64,000 nt of DNA from Rhodobiaceae bacterium (GTDB taxonomy: Bacteria > Pseudomonadota > Alphaproteobacteria > RS24), in contig JAHEGN010000001.1 in the NCBI GenBank assembly GCA_024645085.1, positions 62,001 through 126,000 on the forward strand. The letters run 5' to 3'. Of this stretch, positions 53,350-62,218 are shown one piece after another. The number at the start of each line of letters is the position of its first letter. Position 1 is the first letter of the stretch. Position numbers and translations under genes: made by a program. The notes under the pieces are model-generated. The model saw only the letters and a program-made list of their open reading frames with translations. It was not told the DNA's origin and made no database searches.

Positions 53350-53721
53350 ATGCAACGTGTTCTACAAATTCTTAGCGCTCTTACGGGCGTGTTTCTGGCT
53401 TATACGGCTTTCAATTGGATGTTTAATCCGCAAGCGGCGGCGGCTGGGCTGGGCATGGACTTGCTGACTGGCATGGGGCGTAATACGCAAATTGGCGATA
53501 TGACGGCGTTTTTCACCACTAGCAGCATTTTTATTCTGCTGGGGGTTTGGCAAAAGCGGCCGGATTTTCTGCTGGTGCCAGCATTTTTGCTGCTCAGCGC
53601 GGCGCTTTTCCGCCTGACCTCGGCGCAGTTTTACGACGCCGAGCTGATCACGCAAGCGGTGGTTTTTGAAGTGGTTACAGGCGTCATTTTGCTGGCCTAT
53701 CGCCGCGAAATCAGCCAGTAA
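53350..53721 (+). CDS. Small four-helix membrane protein, function unknown
   Basis: I do not recognise a firmly named family. The 123 residues contain four hydrophobic stretches (about 4-24, 50-66, 73-90, 95-117), with a loop WMFNPQAAAAGLGMDLLTGMGRNTQIGD that is split by the first turn into a short Gly-rich segment. GGGAG precedes ATG 53350 at 8 bases. The strictosidine-synthase-like gene follows 29 bases later, and the two may be co-expressed. Confidence 0.7.
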   Translation: MQRVLQILSALTGVFLAYTAFNWMFNPQAAAAGLGMDLLTGMGRNTQIGDMTAFFTTSSIFILLGVWQKRPDFLLVPAFLLLSAALFRLTSAQFYDAELITQAVVFEVVTGVILLAYRREISQ

Positions 53722-53750
53722 AGGCACCAAATAAATACGGGAGTAGAGTA

Positions 53751-54830
53751 ATGGATAATGTGAAAAAACGGCCAATTTTGGCGGGGTTTCTGGCCATTTT
53801 AGGTATTTTCTTCGGCTATTTATTGCTCTGGCCAGTGCCGTTTGATCCGGTAGCAGGCCCGCCGCGTGCGGCCAATCCGGCGGGCACTGGCATTTTCGCC
53901 AAAAACAACGCATTGGCAGCAGCCAAAATGGTTGAAATCGGCCATGGGCCAGAGGGCACAGCCTTTGACGCGCAGGGTCGGCTTTACACTGGCCTGACCG
54001 ATGGCCGCATTTTGCGGGTCAATGTGGCGAGCGGCGCCATTGAGGAGTTGGCCAATACCGGCGGTCGGCCTTTGGGGCTCAATTTTGACGCCAATGGTGA
54101 TTTGATTATTGCTGACGCCGTCAAAGGGCTGATTGCCATGTCTCCGGATGGTATAATACGCACGCTGGCGACTGATTTTGACGGTGTGCGCATGGTCTTC
54201 GTCGATGATCTGGCGATTGATAAAGACGGCATTATTTATTTCTCCGATGCCTCGCAACGCCATGCATTCGGCAATGATGATATTATCGAAATATTCGAAC
54301 GCCGGCCTTCTGGGCGGTTGATTTCTTATAATCCGGCCAATGGCGAGATGAAGCTTTTGCTGGATGATTTATATTTCGCCAATGGGGTGGCGCTGTCAAA
54401 GGCGCAAGATTTTGTGTTGGTCAATGAAACCTTTGAGCACCGCATTATGCGCTATTGGCTGAAAGGCCCGAAGGCAGGCACGGCGGATGTGTTTGCCGAG
54501 AATTTACCCGGCTATATCGACAATATTACCGAAGCCCCAGATGGCGGCTTCTGGCTGGCTGTGGTGGCGCCGCGTGTCGACGAATTGGATAATCTGGTCG
54601 ATAAGCCATTTATGCGCAAAGTCCTCTGGCGGGTGTTTCGGCTAACTGGCGACTCGCCGGTGCAAATGCATAGCTATGCGGTAAAATTTGATTCCGACGG
54701 CAATGTGCAGGCTTCTTTGGAAGATGACAGCGGGCATATTTTTATGATGACCAGTGTTTTGCAGCATAAAGGCCAGCTTTTCCTTGGAAGTTTGATAAAT
54801 AATGCCATCGGCATAATTGACGCACCATAA
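53751..54830 (+). CDS. Strictosidine synthase/SMP-30-like beta-propeller protein
   Basis: Membrane-anchored six-bladed propeller of 359 residues. An N-terminal helix (about 9-28) anchors it, so the enzyme should lie in the periplasm. Blade motifs include GPEGTAFDAQGRLYTGLTDG (about 65-84), LGLNFDANGDLIIAD, IYFSDAS, and FANGVALSKAQDFVLVNETFEHRI with the family's YRI/HRI end. The C-terminal DNITEAPDGGFWLAV also matches. Relatives (APMAP, SMP-30, paraoxonase-like) are calcium-dependent lactonases or esterases. A plain hydrolase is more likely than alkaloid synthesis. Confidence 0.9.
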   Translation: MDNVKKRPILAGFLAILGIFFGYLLLWPVPFDPVAGPPRAANPAGTGIFAKNNALAAAKMVEIGHGPEGTAFDAQGRLYTGLTDGRILRVNVASGAIEELANTGGRPLGLNFDANGDLIIADAVKGLIAMSPDGIIRTLATDFDGVRMVFVDDLAIDKDGIIYFSDASQRHAFGNDDIIEIFERRPSGRLISYNPANGEMKLLLDDLYFANGVALSKAQDFVLVNETFEHRIMRYWLKGPKAGTADVFAENLPGYIDNITEAPDGGFWLAVVAPRVDELDNLVDKPFMRKVLWRVFRLTGDSPVQMHSYAVKFDSDGNVQASLEDDSGHIFMMTSVLQHKGQLFLGSLINNAIGIIDAP

Positions 54831-54884
54831 AGTTAAAAAGAGGGCTAGACCGCGGGCCCTGCATTATGTATTTTCCGGCTCAGT

Positions 54885-54959
54885 TGGGGTGTGGCCAAGT
54901 GGTAAGGCACCGGTTTTTGGTATCGGCATGCGCAGGTTCGAATCCTGCCACCCCAGCCA
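54885..54959 (+). tRNA. tRNA-Gln (anticodon TTG)
   Basis: A 75-base cloverleaf including CCA. The acceptor stem TGGGGTG (54885-54891) pairs with CACCCCA (54949-54955). The D arm is GGCCAAGTGGTAAGGC. The anticodon stem CCGGT/ATCGG encloses TTTTGGT, so the anticodon is TTG, reading CAA and CAG. The T arm is standard GGTTCGAATCC. A possible hairpin terminator (CCCCCTT/AAGGGGG, 54979-55001) follows. Confidence 0.97.
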
Positions 54960-54978
54960 GTTCTCTTAAAAAATAATC

Positions 54979-55001
54979 CCCCCTTTGGGGCCGCAAGGGG
55001 G
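54979..55001 (+). terminator. Possible terminator after tRNA-Gln
   Basis: CCCCCTT (54979-54985) pairs with AAGGGGG (54995-55001), 9-base loop. A T run of only four follows at 55007-55010, so termination strength is doubtful. Confidence 0.4.
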
Positions 55002-55116
55002 CCGCGTTTTAGGTTTGCGGCTGGTTGGCAAACTTATCTTGCGCTTAATTGCGGGTGCTCCTAAGCTGAACAGGCGAGCAAAAATGCCTGCACCCCAATA
55101 AAAAAAAGGGTGGATG

Positions 55117-56070
55117 ATGTCTAAACAACCAAAAAACAAGAACGTTTCCTATGATGACGCAAGAAAGCTAATCAAAGATGATGATTTGATTGGCTTCGAA
55201 AAAGAGCTGCACAGATGTCGAGAACCTTGCTACGAGGCCCTGTTGGAATTGCGGCGCGAATATGAAAAAGAAGAGCTAAAGACATATGAGCAGGTTCGCC
55301 CAGCGGTAGATGAAGCTGTCGAACATTTATCGCCAATGATTATTTTTGCTCTTGCAGGTGTTCAGTCGCAGCGGCCCTCATTTAATGACCAGCGCGCATT
55401 ATTTGATGACATTTATCATCTGCGAGATTGGTCGTGGGACGGCCGGTCAATGATAAGGGGTTTGCCAGATGCGCTTTGCTTTTTATATCAAAGTTTGCAT
55501 GGAGCCGTGGCCTGTAAAACTGGGCAAACTCATGTTGCCTTAAATTTGGCGCGTATGTTGGTCGTAGACCGATTTAATGAAGCGAAACCTTTATGGCAAC
55601 GATATGAGTTCACTCGTTCACCCGAAACCTTAGATAATAATTTTAGGGGGTCATGGGAATATTTATTGGAATCACACACTAAGTGGAATTGGCTGCAATT
55701 TTTTTTCAATGATGAGGAGGATTTTAAAATATCTCTTGTGACCTATTACATGCTTCTCAATTTTAACGAGTATATCTTTCATCTAAACCAAGGAAAATTT
55801 TCGGACGAAACACCCCTCGAACTTGAGAAAGTTTATATTCCGCTGACTTTTTCCCTTATGGGTATAGATATTTGTTCAAAAGCCTTTTCGCGTCTTTCGC
55901 GCGAAGAAACCGCACTTTTAGAAATCATGGAAAGAAAGGGCGTTACTGCTCAAGAGGTAAAGGACTCATGGAATCATTGGATTGAGGTCTGTGCGAACTG
56001 GATAGAGCAATATCTGCAAGAGAATAATAAGAGGGTACCGCACCATGACCTCATAAAAATTTTCGACTAA
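55117..56070 (+). CDS. Orphan protein of unknown function next to tRNA-Gln
   Basis: I do not recognise this 317-residue protein. It is soluble, mostly helical and charged. It opens with KKxxx-rich KQPKNKNVSYDDARKLIKDD and a helix with LLELRREYEKEELKTYEQVRP, then has aromatic-rich segments (LRDWSWDGRSMIRGLPDALCF, HTKWNWLQFFFNDEEDF) and a C-terminal helix WIEVCANWIEQYLQE. Its DNA is clearly richer in A/T and in rare-looking codons (ATA, AGA, TTT, AAA runs) than the flanking genes, which suggests transfer. AAGGG precedes the paired ATGs; the second is used here. Confidence 0.65.
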   Translation: MSKQPKNKNVSYDDARKLIKDDDLIGFEKELHRCREPCYEALLELRREYEKEELKTYEQVRPAVDEAVEHLSPMIIFALAGVQSQRPSFNDQRALFDDIYHLRDWSWDGRSMIRGLPDALCFLYQSLHGAVACKTGQTHVALNLARMLVVDRFNEAKPLWQRYEFTRSPETLDNNFRGSWEYLLESHTKWNWLQFFFNDEEDFKISLVTYYMLLNFNEYIFHLNQGKFSDETPLELEKVYIPLTFSLMGIDICSKAFSRLSREETALLEIMERKGVTAQEVKDSWNHWIEVCANWIEQYLQENNKRVPHHDLIKIFD

Positions 56071-56105
56071 ACCGCGCCGGTCTCAGCGAGGCGGTTTGGG
56101 TTTTT
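56069..56105 (+). terminator. Terminator of the orphan gene at 55117
   Basis: AAACCGC (56069-56075, overlapping the stop) pairs with GCGGTTT (56091-56097). The sequence continues GGG and five T residues. Confidence 0.7.
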
Positions 56106-56652
56106 ATTTATCAGTTATAAACCCGACATCGCGCAGGTCTTGCAGGCTGCTGCGGTGGATGCCCTTGGCGTAATTTTCAGCATTGCGGGCGTAAAAGGCG
56201 GCGTTCATTGCATTGGCTTGGCCGCTGTCGCGGGTTTTGATGAGCTTGGCAGGCGCCCCGGCAATGATTGAGTTTTCCGGAAAATGGCTGTTCTCAGAAA
56301 CAATCGAATGACCGGCAACAATCGAATTAGCGCCAATCGTCGCGCCATCCATAATCGTTGCATTAATGCCAATCAGGCAGCGGTCGCCAATGGTGCAGCC
56401 GTGTAAGGTCACATGATGGGTGATGGAGCAATCAGCGCCAACAATCGTCGGTGTGGCGCCGCCAACATGCACCATGACAAAATCTTGAATATTGCTGCGC
56501 GGGCCAATTTCAATATGGTGCATTTCGCTGCGCATCACCACATAGGGCCAGACCGAGGCGTTCTCAGCGATTTTAATATGCCCATAAAGCCGCGCCGTAT
56601 CGTGAATCCAGACGCTCTCATGAGTTTCAATTTTTGACTGACGATCATCCAT
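56104..56652 (-). CDS. Gamma-carbonic-anhydrase-like hexapeptide protein
   Basis: Left-handed beta-helix of 182 residues in the gamma-CA/YrdA/PaaY group. Hexapeptide turns run from IAENASVWPYVVMRSE to GATIGANSIVAGHSIV. Candidate zinc ligands are His in NIQDFVMVHVGG, and two more in SITHHVTLHGC, the spacing of gamma carbonic anhydrases. The C-terminal helix (NAAFYARNAENYAKGIHR) packs the trimer. Real CA activity is not assured, because YrdA-like members are often inactive. Its ATG lies 8 bases inside the end of the CDP-alcohol transferase gene. Confidence 0.9.
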   Translation of the reverse strand: MDDRQSKIETHESVWIHDTARLYGHIKIAENASVWPYVVMRSEMHHIEIGPRSNIQDFVMVHVGGATPTIVGADCSITHHVTLHGCTIGDRCLIGINATIMDGATIGANSIVAGHSIVSENSHFPENSIIAGAPAKLIKTRDSGQANAMNAAFYARNAENYAKGIHRSSLQDLRDVGFITDK

Positions 56653-57259
56653 GCTCAGTTTCCTTTAGGGCAATAACACTGGTCCATAAACGGCCAATGA
56701 CGGATAAATATACCAGAGCCGCAAAACCATATGCGGCCGGTATGAAATAAGCTGGCGCGACCATAACAAAGACAAAAAACCCAATCGTTTCCGTGCCTTC
56801 GGCGAGGCCCGCCATATAGAAAAAACTCTTTTTTCCTTGGCTTTCTGTGCTGACGCCGCGTTTCTCAGCCATAATGGCAAAGGCTAGAAACACCACCATC
56901 GACATGGCAAAGCTAGATAATAAAACGGCGGCGGAGACGGCATTTTGCGGCGTCCCAATAATGAAGGCCAAGGGCAAAAGCGACCATAAAAGAAAATCGG
57001 CAACAATATCTAAATAGGCGCCTAAATCTGTCGCCCCATTGCGCCGCGCTAAGGCGCCATCCAAGCCATCGCCTAGACGATTGATTATTAACAGCAGCAA
57101 AGCCAGCTCATAGGCATGGCTGGCCACGGCCCAGCAGGCGGCCAAGCCGACGCCAAAACCGATAATGGTGATTTGATTGGCAGTAATAACCGATGGCCAA
57201 TAGCCCGCCGCCTTATTCAGCGGCGGGTCTATGAGACGGCGCATCAGCGGGTCAAGCAT
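56645..57259 (-). CDS. CDP-alcohol phosphatidyltransferase family protein
   Basis: Integral membrane phosphotransferase of 204 residues. The catalytic motif D-G-xx-A-R-x8-G-xxx-D-xxx-D is complete: DGLDGALARRNGATDLGAYLDIVADF (about 64-89, in outline), flanked by about six helices. It joins a CDP-linked lipid or alcohol to an acceptor. The sequence differs from Pcs at 26.7 kb and from usual PgsA/PssA, so the product lipid is unknown. It forms an operon with the nitronate monooxygenase 5 bases upstream and the overlapping hexapeptide gene. Confidence 0.86.
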   Translation of the reverse strand: MLDPLMRRLIDPPLNKAAGYWPSVITANQITIIGFGVGLAACWAVASHAYELALLLLIINRLGDGLDGALARRNGATDLGAYLDIVADFLLWSLLPLAFIIGTPQNAVSAAVLLSSFAMSMVVFLAFAIMAEKRGVSTESQGKKSFFYMAGLAEGTETIGFFVFVMVAPAYFIPAAYGFAALVYLSVIGRLWTSVIALKETEHG

Positions 57260-57264
57260 GGTCT

Positions 57265-58236
57265 CTAAGAGGCGCGCGACACGAGGTTGCTGACGGCGGC
57301 TTTATAGTCGCGTTCCAGCTCGCTGACCACGGTTTCAACCGTGTCGACTTTGGCGATTGCGCCAATGCCTTGGCCTGAACCCCAAATATCTTTCCAAGCT
57401 TTGGTTTTCATATTGCCGCCCGACCCGAAGTTCATTTTTGACTTATCGGCATCTGGCAGATTATTTGGGTCGAGACCGGCAGCGGCGATGGAGGGTTTGA
57501 GATAATTGCCATCAACACCGGTGAACAGCGATGAATAGACAATGTCATCCGCCGCTGAGGCGACCAGCATGTCTTTATAGCCTTGGTCGGCATTGGCTTC
57601 TTCTGTGGCGATAAAGCGCGAGCCCATATAGGCCAAATCAGCGCCCATGGCCAAAGCCGAAGCAACGCAATAGCCGTCGCCAATGGCGCCGGATAGCAAA
57701 ATTGTGCCGTCGAACCATTCTTTCACTTCGCGCACCAAAGCAAATGGGCTGAGCGCGCCAGCGTGGCCGCCAGCACCAGCGCAGACCAAAATCAGGCCAT
57801 CGACGCCTTGCTCGGCGGCTTTTTTGGCATGTTTCACGCTAATTACATCATGGAACACAAGACCACCATAACTATGCGCCGCCTCTACCACTTCGGCTGG
57901 TGGGCGCAAGCTGGTGATGATAATCGGCACTTTGTGCTTCACACATGTTTCCATGTCTTGCATCAGACGGTCATTGGAGGCATGGCAAATTTGATTAACC
58001 GCATAAGGCGCAACATAGGCGTCTGGGTTGGCGGCTTTATAGGCCTCCAACTCGGTGCTGATGCGGGTCAACCATTCGTCGAGCACTTCAGCCGGACGCG
58101 CGTTCAGGGCTGGGAATGACCCAACAATGCCGGCCTTGCACTGGGCAATGACCAGTTCCGGGCCAGAGACCAGAAATAGCGGCGAACCAACAACCGGTAC
58201 GCGTAGGTTGTTTTTCAAAATATCAGGAAGGGCCAT
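57265..58236 (-). CDS. Nitronate monooxygenase (2-nitropropane dioxygenase-like)
   Basis: FMN-dependent TIM-barrel oxidase of 323 residues that detoxifies alkyl nitronates such as propionate-3-nitronate. It shows PVVGSPLFLVSGPELVIAQCKAGIVGSFP near the N terminus (in outline), ICHASNDRLMQD, the FMN-phosphate pocket VCAGAGGHAGALSPFALV (about 158-175) with the active-site His, and GAIGDGYCVASALAMGADLAYMGSRF. GGAG precedes ATG 58236; the open frame continues 23 codons upstream without a site. Confidence 0.92.
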   Translation of the reverse strand: MALPDILKNNLRVPVVGSPLFLVSGPELVIAQCKAGIVGSFPALNARPAEVLDEWLTRISTELEAYKAANPDAYVAPYAVNQICHASNDRLMQDMETCVKHKVPIIITSLRPPAEVVEAAHSYGGLVFHDVISVKHAKKAAEQGVDGLILVCAGAGGHAGALSPFALVREVKEWFDGTILLSGAIGDGYCVASALAMGADLAYMGSRFIATEEANADQGYKDMLVASAADDIVYSSLFTGVDGNYLKPSIAAAGLDPNNLPDADKSKMNFGSGGNMKTKAWKDIWGSGQGIGAIAKVDTVETVVSELERDYKAAVSNLVSRAS

Positions 58237-58338
58237 ATGTATAACTCCGTTAAACGATGGGTAAGAATTCAAACAAGATAATAGGTCGATGACGCCGCAA
58301 AGCAAGTGTTTCTCATGCTTTTTGGCCGTAAAACAGGC

Positions 58339-59571
58339 TTAATCGCAGGCCGCGTAGACCAATTGTGACAATTGCGGACGCAAAGGATAGCAGCCCGATG
58401 GCATCATTTGGGTCATTAAAATCACCGTGATATCTTCCACCGGATCGACCCAGAAAATCGTGCTCGCCAGTCCGCCCCATGAGTAATTGCCCTTGGAGCT
58501 GACAGTTGAGGTTTGCGCTGGATCGACAACCACGGAAAAGCCAAGGCCAAAGCCGGTGCCGAGGTAAGTGACTTCAGAAAAACTTCCAAGCGCGCGATTC
58601 ACCAGCGTGTCATTGTCTGGTAAATGATTGCTGGTCATATAGGCAACGGTTTTGCGGCTCAAAATGCGGGCCGTTGGCGTAGAGCCGCCACGGCGCATCA
58701 TATCGGCGAATTTATGATAATCACTAACCGTCGAAAGCAAGCCACCACCGCCGGATAGGAATTGCCGGCCCGGCGCATAAATGGTTCTCTCGGGACTGTC
58801 GGCGAGGGTAATTTTGCCGTCAATCGGCGAGCGCGAATAATTATGCATCATGCGGTGGCGCTTATCATCGCTAATGGTGAAGCTGGTGTCATGCATGCCC
58901 AAGGGCTTGAAAATATTTTCTTCAAAAAACACGTCCAGCGGCTTGCCGGAAATCACTTCCACCAAACGACCAACGACATCGGTGGAAACCGAATAATTCC
59001 AATTGCTGCCCGGTGAAAACACCAATGGCAATTCCGGTAATTTATCGACCAATTGCTCAAGCGTTTGCTTTTCAGAGCGCGCGCCATTGATTTTATGATT
59101 GCGATAAAGCGCGTCAACCGGATGCGATAGCATGAAATCATAGGTCAGCCCCGATTGGTGGGTCAGAAGATCATGCACAGTAATCATCCGCTCTGGCTCG
59201 CGGGTGGTGTAGTCTTGCGGCGTGCCTTTATCGAACACGCGCACGTCTTTGAACTTAGGGAAAAATTTAGTGATGGGGTCTTGCAATTGCACCAGACCTT
59301 GCTCGTAAAGCATCATCAGCGCCACGGAGGTGATTGGCTTAGTCATTGAATAAATGCGGAAAATCGCCTCATCATTGACCGCAAAGCCGCCGTCAAAAGC
59401 GCTGTTTCCCAAATGCGATAAATGCGCAACTTTACCCTCGCGGGCGACCATAAGGCTGATGCCGGCCAGCCGCTGTTTTTCGATATAGCTGTTAAAAAAC
59501 GCCGGTATGGCGTCGAGCCGCTGGCGGTTGAAACCTAATTTCTCAGCATCTTCAAAGGTAAATTCACTCAT
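58339..59571 (-). CDS. Class-C beta-lactamase-family serine hydrolase
   Basis: A 410-residue penicillin-binding-fold hydrolase. The nucleophile motif is SMTK with Ser75 and Lys78, and the second motif is the Tyr of WNYSVSTDV (Tyr193). A glycine-rich KTG-like box is less clear near SSKGNYSWGGLAS (about 366-378), where the WGG form is typical of EstB-type esterases. There is no signal peptide, so the enzyme should be cytoplasmic and is more likely an esterase than a beta-lactamase. It is separate from the nitronate monooxygenase by 102 bases. Confidence 0.9.
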   Translation of the reverse strand: MSEFTFEDAEKLGFNRQRLDAIPAFFNSYIEKQRLAGISLMVAREGKVAHLSHLGNSAFDGGFAVNDEAIFRIYSMTKPITSVALMMLYEQGLVQLQDPITKFFPKFKDVRVFDKGTPQDYTTREPERMITVHDLLTHQSGLTYDFMLSHPVDALYRNHKINGARSEKQTLEQLVDKLPELPLVFSPGSNWNYSVSTDVVGRLVEVISGKPLDVFFEENIFKPLGMHDTSFTISDDKRHRMMHNYSRSPIDGKITLADSPERTIYAPGRQFLSGGGGLLSTVSDYHKFADMMRRGGSTPTARILSRKTVAYMTSNHLPDNDTLVNRALGSFSEVTYLGTGFGLGFSVVVDPAQTSTVSSKGNYSWGGLASTIFWVDPVEDITVILMTQMMPSGCYPLRPQLSQLVYAACD

Positions 59572-59597
59572 GATCGTTCTCCCTAATCGTAACTTCT

Positions 59598-61766
59598 TTA
59601 TAGGCTATTTTCACCCTGATGAATGGCCAAAACAAAGGCGTAAACAAAGGCGATTTCGTGCAATTGATTATAGCGTCCGGCTTTGCCACCATGGCCAGCG
59701 GTCATTTCTGTGCGCAATAGGGTCAGCCCGTCATCTGTGCGCCTGTCGCGCAGACGCGCGACCCATTTGGCTGGCTCCCAATAGGTCACGCGCGGGTCGG
59801 TCAATCCGGCGGTGGCGAGAATATGCGGATAGGCGGTGGCGGTGATGTTTTCGTATGGCGCATAGCCAGCTATTAGGTCATAGGCCTCGGCACTGGCGAT
59901 CGGATTGCCCCATTCGGGCCATTCGGGCGGCGTCAGCGGCAAGGAGGCGTCGAGCATAGTGGTCAGCACATCGACAAACGGCACTTCAGCAACGGCGCCG
60001 CAAAACAGCGATGGTGCCATATTAACACTGGCCCCCACCAGCAGCCCACCGGCGCTGCCGCCATGAATGGTGATTTGCCTTTCGCGCGTCCATCCACGCG
60101 CAATCAGATCACGGGCGACGCTGATAAAATCATGGAATGTATTGGTTTTTTTGGCCCCGCGGCCCTGCATGAACCAATCATGGCCACGCGCTTTGCCGCC
60201 CCGAATATGGGCAATCGCATAAATAAACCCACGGTTGACTAGGCTCAGCCGGGTGACTGAGAAGCTGGCCGGGATGGTAATGCCATAAGAGCCATAGCCG
60301 TACAGCAGAACCGGCGCGCTGCCATCAAGCTTGGTGTTTTTGTGATATACAACCGATACTGGAATTTCCGCCCCGTCATGGCCAATGGCGGTCAACCGTC
60401 TTGTGATATAATCGCTTGGCTGATGACCGCTGGGCACGATTTGTGTTTTGCGCAAAACCCGCTCGCCGCTGGCCATATCGAAATCATAGGTGGCGGTCGG
60501 CGAGGTCATGGAGGCATAGGTGAAACGCAAAATTGTCGTGTCATATTCAGCCATGGCGCCGAGCGCTAAATCATAGGCTTCTTCATCAAAGCCAATCGGC
60601 TGACTAGCGCCACTTTGCCAGCTGACGATTTCAATATGCGGCAAAGCGTTTTGCCGCACTAAAACCACCAGATGGTCGGCAAAGGGCAGGGCATCAAGCA
60701 CCAAACAACCGGCTTGGTGCGGGCGCAGAACCTGCCAATTTTGCATCGCATCATCGGTATCAGCATCGGCATCGGCGGCTTTGTCTGATAGCGGCAGTGG
60801 GTGGGTGACGATTTGAAAATCATCAGCTTTTGTGTCTGCTTTTCCATTAGCTGGCCAATTGGTAACAATAATCAGCTGCTCGCGCTGGGCGTCATCGTCA
60901 ACGCTATATTCAATGCCGGGACGGCGCTTGGCGACACATATCGGCGTTGCCAGAGGTGCGTCTGTTGGTATGAGCCAGGCTTCGCTGGTTTCGTGGTCAT
61001 GCGCTGAAATCACCAGAAACCGGCCACTGCGCGTTGCTGAGAGGCCGATAAAGAAACCAGCGTCGGTTTCTTCATAGACGCATATGTCCGCGCTTTGTTG
61101 GCTGCCAAGCGCGTGGCGCATAATCCGATTGGGACGATGGTTGTCGTCGACCATGACATAGAATAAATAATCGCCACATGCCGACCAGGCCATTGCGCCA
61201 GTGGTGTCTAGCAATCGGTTTGGCGTGTCTTCACCGGTGGCCAAATCGCGCACGCATATGGTGAAATATTCCGAACCCTTATCGTCAAAACTCCATGCCA
61301 GATAACGGCCTTGGCGATCGGCTTCATAGCCAGCTAATTTGAAAAAATCGCGGCCGTGCGCTTCGGCGTCGCCGTCAATGACCAGCTTCATGGCGTCAAT
61401 ATCTGCGTCGCGGGCCCCCATGCAAATATGCGGATGTTCGCCGCCGACGGCATAGCGTGAGGCCCAGGCAAAAGCCCCGTCATTGACTGGCACGCTGGCT
61501 TCGTCTTCTTGCAAGCGGGCGCGCATTTCGTCGAATAATTGTTTTTGCAAATCTTGTGTCGGCGCTAAAAGCTCATCTGTATAGGCGTTTTCGGCTTCTA
61601 AATGGGCGCGAATATTGGCCTTCAAGAGTTCCGGCTGTTTCATCACCGCTTGCCAATTATCGTCGCTCAGCCAAGCGAATTCGTCTTGGCGGGTGATGCC
61701 GTGGTGGCTATCTTCGGCGATTATTTTTTCTGCAATCGGCGCCGGTTTGGAATTATCAGCTCGCAT
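59598..61766 (-). CDS. ptrB: Oligopeptidase B, S9 prolyl-oligopeptidase family
   Basis: Cytoplasmic serine peptidase of 722 residues that cuts short peptides after Lys or Arg. A seven-bladed propeller (about 70-420) covers the catalytic alpha/beta-hydrolase domain. The triad is Ser571 in HGGSAGG, Asp657 in GLTDPRV and His692 in AGHGGKAGR. The flanking YGSYGITIPASFS and AHIRGGKARGHDWF are the family's S1-binding segments. msrB ends 6 bases upstream on the same strand, so both may be made together. Confidence 0.94.
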   Translation of the reverse strand: MRADNSKPAPIAEKIIAEDSHHGITRQDEFAWLSDDNWQAVMKQPELLKANIRAHLEAENAYTDELLAPTQDLQKQLFDEMRARLQEDEASVPVNDGAFAWASRYAVGGEHPHICMGARDADIDAMKLVIDGDAEAHGRDFFKLAGYEADRQGRYLAWSFDDKGSEYFTICVRDLATGEDTPNRLLDTTGAMAWSACGDYLFYVMVDDNHRPNRIMRHALGSQQSADICVYEETDAGFFIGLSATRSGRFLVISAHDHETSEAWLIPTDAPLATPICVAKRRPGIEYSVDDDAQREQLIIVTNWPANGKADTKADDFQIVTHPLPLSDKAADADADTDDAMQNWQVLRPHQAGCLVLDALPFADHLVVLVRQNALPHIEIVSWQSGASQPIGFDEEAYDLALGAMAEYDTTILRFTYASMTSPTATYDFDMASGERVLRKTQIVPSGHQPSDYITRRLTAIGHDGAEIPVSVVYHKNTKLDGSAPVLLYGYGSYGITIPASFSVTRLSLVNRGFIYAIAHIRGGKARGHDWFMQGRGAKKTNTFHDFISVARDLIARGWTRERQITIHGGSAGGLLVGASVNMAPSLFCGAVAEVPFVDVLTTMLDASLPLTPPEWPEWGNPIASAEAYDLIAGYAPYENITATAYPHILATAGLTDPRVTYWEPAKWVARLRDRRTDDGLTLLRTEMTAGHGGKAGRYNQLHEIAFVYAFVLAIHQGENSL

Positions 61767-61772
61767 CCGCCC

Positions 61773-62207
61773 CTAATTGTCGTCTGTATCGTCGGCTTTG
61801 CGGAAATCCAGCGCGTGGCCATTCATGCAAAACCGCAGACCGGTTGGGGCAGGGCCATCTGGAAACACATGACCCAAATGAGCGCCGCAAGAGCTGCAAA
61901 CAACTTCCGTGCGGCGCATGAAAAGCGTGTTATCGGCGCGTTCGGTGACCGCGCCTTCTTTAACCGCTGCGTAAAAGCTCGGCCAGCCGGTGCCACTATC
62001 ATATTTGGTAGCGGCATCGAATAATGGCTCATGGCAGCAGATGCAATGATAGACACCGTCATCTTTGGCGTCCCAATTGGGGCCGGTAAAGGCCCGCTCA
62101 GTGCCGGCCTGACGTGTCACGTAGAACTGCTCATCGGTGAGTTGTTCACGCCACACGTCATCCGGTTTCATGACCGGCCAAATGGTATCGTCTTTTTTTC
62201 GACCCAT
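61773..62207 (-). CDS. msrB: Peptide-methionine (R)-S-oxide reductase
   Basis: Repairs methionine-R-sulfoxide in proteins after oxidative damage. The 144-residue MsrB has both zinc CXXC pairs (Cys55/Cys58 and Cys104/Cys107), the YDSGTGWPSFY segment, and the catalytic Cys127 in RFCMNG. A second thiol for recycling could be Cys57, one residue inside the first pair. It is soluble, with no signal peptide. It precedes ptrB by 6 bases and follows the MaoC gene by 11, on the same strand. Confidence 0.97.
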   Translation of the reverse strand: MGRKKDDTIWPVMKPDDVWREQLTDEQFYVTRQAGTERAFTGPNWDAKDDGVYHCICCHEPLFDAATKYDSGTGWPSFYAAVKEGAVTERADNTLFMRRTEVVCSSCGAHLGHVFPDGPAPTGLRFCMNGHALDFRKADDTDDN

Positions 62208-62218
62208 AGGCCTCAGTC

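Noticed and set aside
53751-54830. True strictosidine (alkaloid) synthase
   Set aside because: The propeller fold is shared with lactonases and esterases, and a bacterial alkaloid pathway has no support in the window.
54885-56110. Complete integrative element at tRNA-Gln
   Set aside because: No integrase gene and no direct repeat of the tRNA 3' end was found downstream to about 56.1 kb; only one odd gene is present.
58339-59571. Antibiotic-resistance class-C beta-lactamase
   Set aside because: There is no signal peptide for export and the WGG third motif is typical of EstB-like esterases.
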